Source of the DNA: Paenibacillus eucommiae | GTDB lineage: Bacteria; Bacillota; Bacilli; Paenibacillales; NBRC-103111 | NCBI RefSeq assembly: GCF_017874215.1 | Contig: NZ_JAGGLB010000026.1 | Span: 62,001-126,000, forward strand | DNA: 64,000 bases | Direction: 5' to 3' | Shown: positions 63,370 to 64,000 of the stretch, piece after piece | Layout: each line of letters opens with the position of its first letter | Position numbering within the stretch: the stretch's first letter is position 1 | Program-made: the position numbers and the translations under genes | Notes under the pieces: generated by a model | Databases searched by the model: none | What the model was told of the DNA's origin: nothing | Seen by the model: the letters and a program-made list of their open reading frames with translations, nothing else

Positions 63370-64000
63370 CTATATATAGTCTTTTTTCATCGCATGCTTC
63401 TCCCGGTACTCCGTAGGGGAGAGGCCGCAGATTTTTTTGAATTGTCTCGAAAAATACAAGGGATCGTCATAGCCGACCGAGGCTGCGATTTGTTTGATGG
63501 TCAATGGCTTTTGCAGCAAGAGCTGGGCTTGCTCCATGCGTATTTTCATCAAAAAGTTAACAGGGGATATCCCGGTATATTTTTTGAATAGGGTGGACAT
63601 ATAGGTACGGTTGTATCCGAAATTTTGAGCCATTCGGTCGATGGAAATGGGATGGGAATATTGCAGCTTTAGCCACTGGATTGCCTGCTTGACCAGTGTG
63701 ACATTTTCTGGCTCTATTACGGCTTCTTCGCATTGCGTGGTATCAACTTCTTGCATTAATTCTGATACAAGAAGCTTCATCAGTGCTTCTGATTTTAAGT
63801 CGGAGCTCGCCAGGGATTGTTGAAGGGTGTTATTAATCTGATGAAACAAGGCTTCGATCCGGCGGTTCTTGCCCACCGATAGGACTGGGCGCTGTGGCGA
63901 GACGCCAAGCGTGCCTAACAATGGGGTCGCTCTACTCCCTCTAAAGCCGATCCATCGATACTTCCAGGGATCGTTCAAGTCTGGAGCATAACTGAATAAT
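63370..64000 (-). CDS. AraC-family transcriptional regulator (5' end outside the window)
   Basis: The frame is open to the window edge and covers at least 209 residues. The N-terminal part visible here (LNDPWKYRWIGFRGSRA) is the end of a cupin sensor. The C-terminus holds two helix-turn-helix motifs (SIDRMAQNFGYNRTYMSTLF and IKQIAASVGYDDPLYFSRQF, ending CGLSPTEYREKHA). It is a sugar-type AraC regulator; the start codon and possible target lie beyond 64000. Confidence 0.88.
   Translation of the reverse strand, partial: LFSYAPDLNDPWKYRWIGFRGSRATPLLGTLGVSPQRPVLSVGKNRRIEALFHQINNTLQQSLASSDLKSEALMKLLVSELMQEVDTTQCEEAVIEPENVTLVKQAIQWLKLQYSHPISIDRMAQNFGYNRTYMSTLFKKYTGISPVNFLMKIRMEQAQLLLQKPLTIKQIAASVGYDDPLYFSRQFKKICGLSPTEYREKHAMKKDYI

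Overview
This window looks like a chromosomal segment from a Paenibacillus-like member of the Firmicutes (Paenibacillaceae). The basis is strong AGGAGG-type ribosome binding sites, three proteins with C-terminal S-layer homology (SLH) domains, an Lpl/Yte-type sugar ABC importer beside a YesM/YesN-type two-component system, many glycoside hydrolases, T-box and c-di-AMP leader RNAs, and abundant intergenic palindromic repeats. No rRNA, tRNA, phage or complete insertion sequence was seen.

Layout. (1) 1-7.4 kb, minus strand: two tandemly duplicated Tat-exported beta-helix proteins and an SLH-anchored YVTN beta-propeller protein. (2) 7.4-8.4 kb: a repeat-rich gap. (3) 8.4-44.4 kb: a large glycan-utilisation region. 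It holds an Lpl-type ABC importer (minus) divergent from a YesM/YesN pair. A plus-strand run follows: an unknown barrel-like enzyme, a Gfo/Idh/MocA oxidoreductase, an SGNH esterase, a GH78 alpha-L-rhamnosidase and two MDR dehydrogenases. Next come minus-strand AraC, PhyH dioxygenase and GntR genes, then a large secreted discoidin/Big2 protein, an SLH protein, a GH38 alpha-mannosidase, an NPCBM protein, a small SLH protein and a GH2 beta-mannosidase (minus). Together these suggest sensing, import and exo-trimming of a rhamnose- and mannose-containing heteroglycan; the substrate itself is inferred. (4) 44.4-50 kb: MgtC, an MTA/SAH-type deaminase, two GNAT acetyltransferases and a sigma factor fused to a degenerate peptidase-like domain. 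(5) 50-54 kb: an IclR regulator and a tightly packed operon (SDR, creatininase family, unknown, RidA). (6) 54.2-55.8 kb: a KamA-family aminomutase behind a c-di-AMP riboswitch with two terminators. (7) 55.8-59.5 kb: LysR divergent from a thiolase/CoA-transferase operon for acetoacetate metabolism. (8) 59.6-62.7 kb: a small membrane protein, then a T-box leader ahead of an MFS efflux-type transporter and a P-loop kinase-like protein. (9) 62.7-64 kb: repeats, an Mrr N-terminal remnant and an AraC gene cut by the window edge.

Non-coding structure is unusually rich. Five clusters of a 23-bp-class palindrome (TTAACGATG, 5-nt loop, CATCGTTAA) and at least four copies of a roughly 180-225-bp structured element recur between genes. 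In four of the five palindrome clusters the unit occurs about four times. The structured element shows compensatory changes in its arms, and one copy is split by a 316-bp MITE-like insertion with perfect 16-bp inverted ends. Several genes also carry in-frame microsatellites that give low-complexity protein tracts.

The best candidates for new biology are the T-box-controlled transporter/kinase pair, the c-di-AMP riboswitch on a lysine-2,3-aminomutase-type gene, the structured repeat element, and genes whose ribosome binding site lies inside the 3' arm of a terminator-like hairpin.
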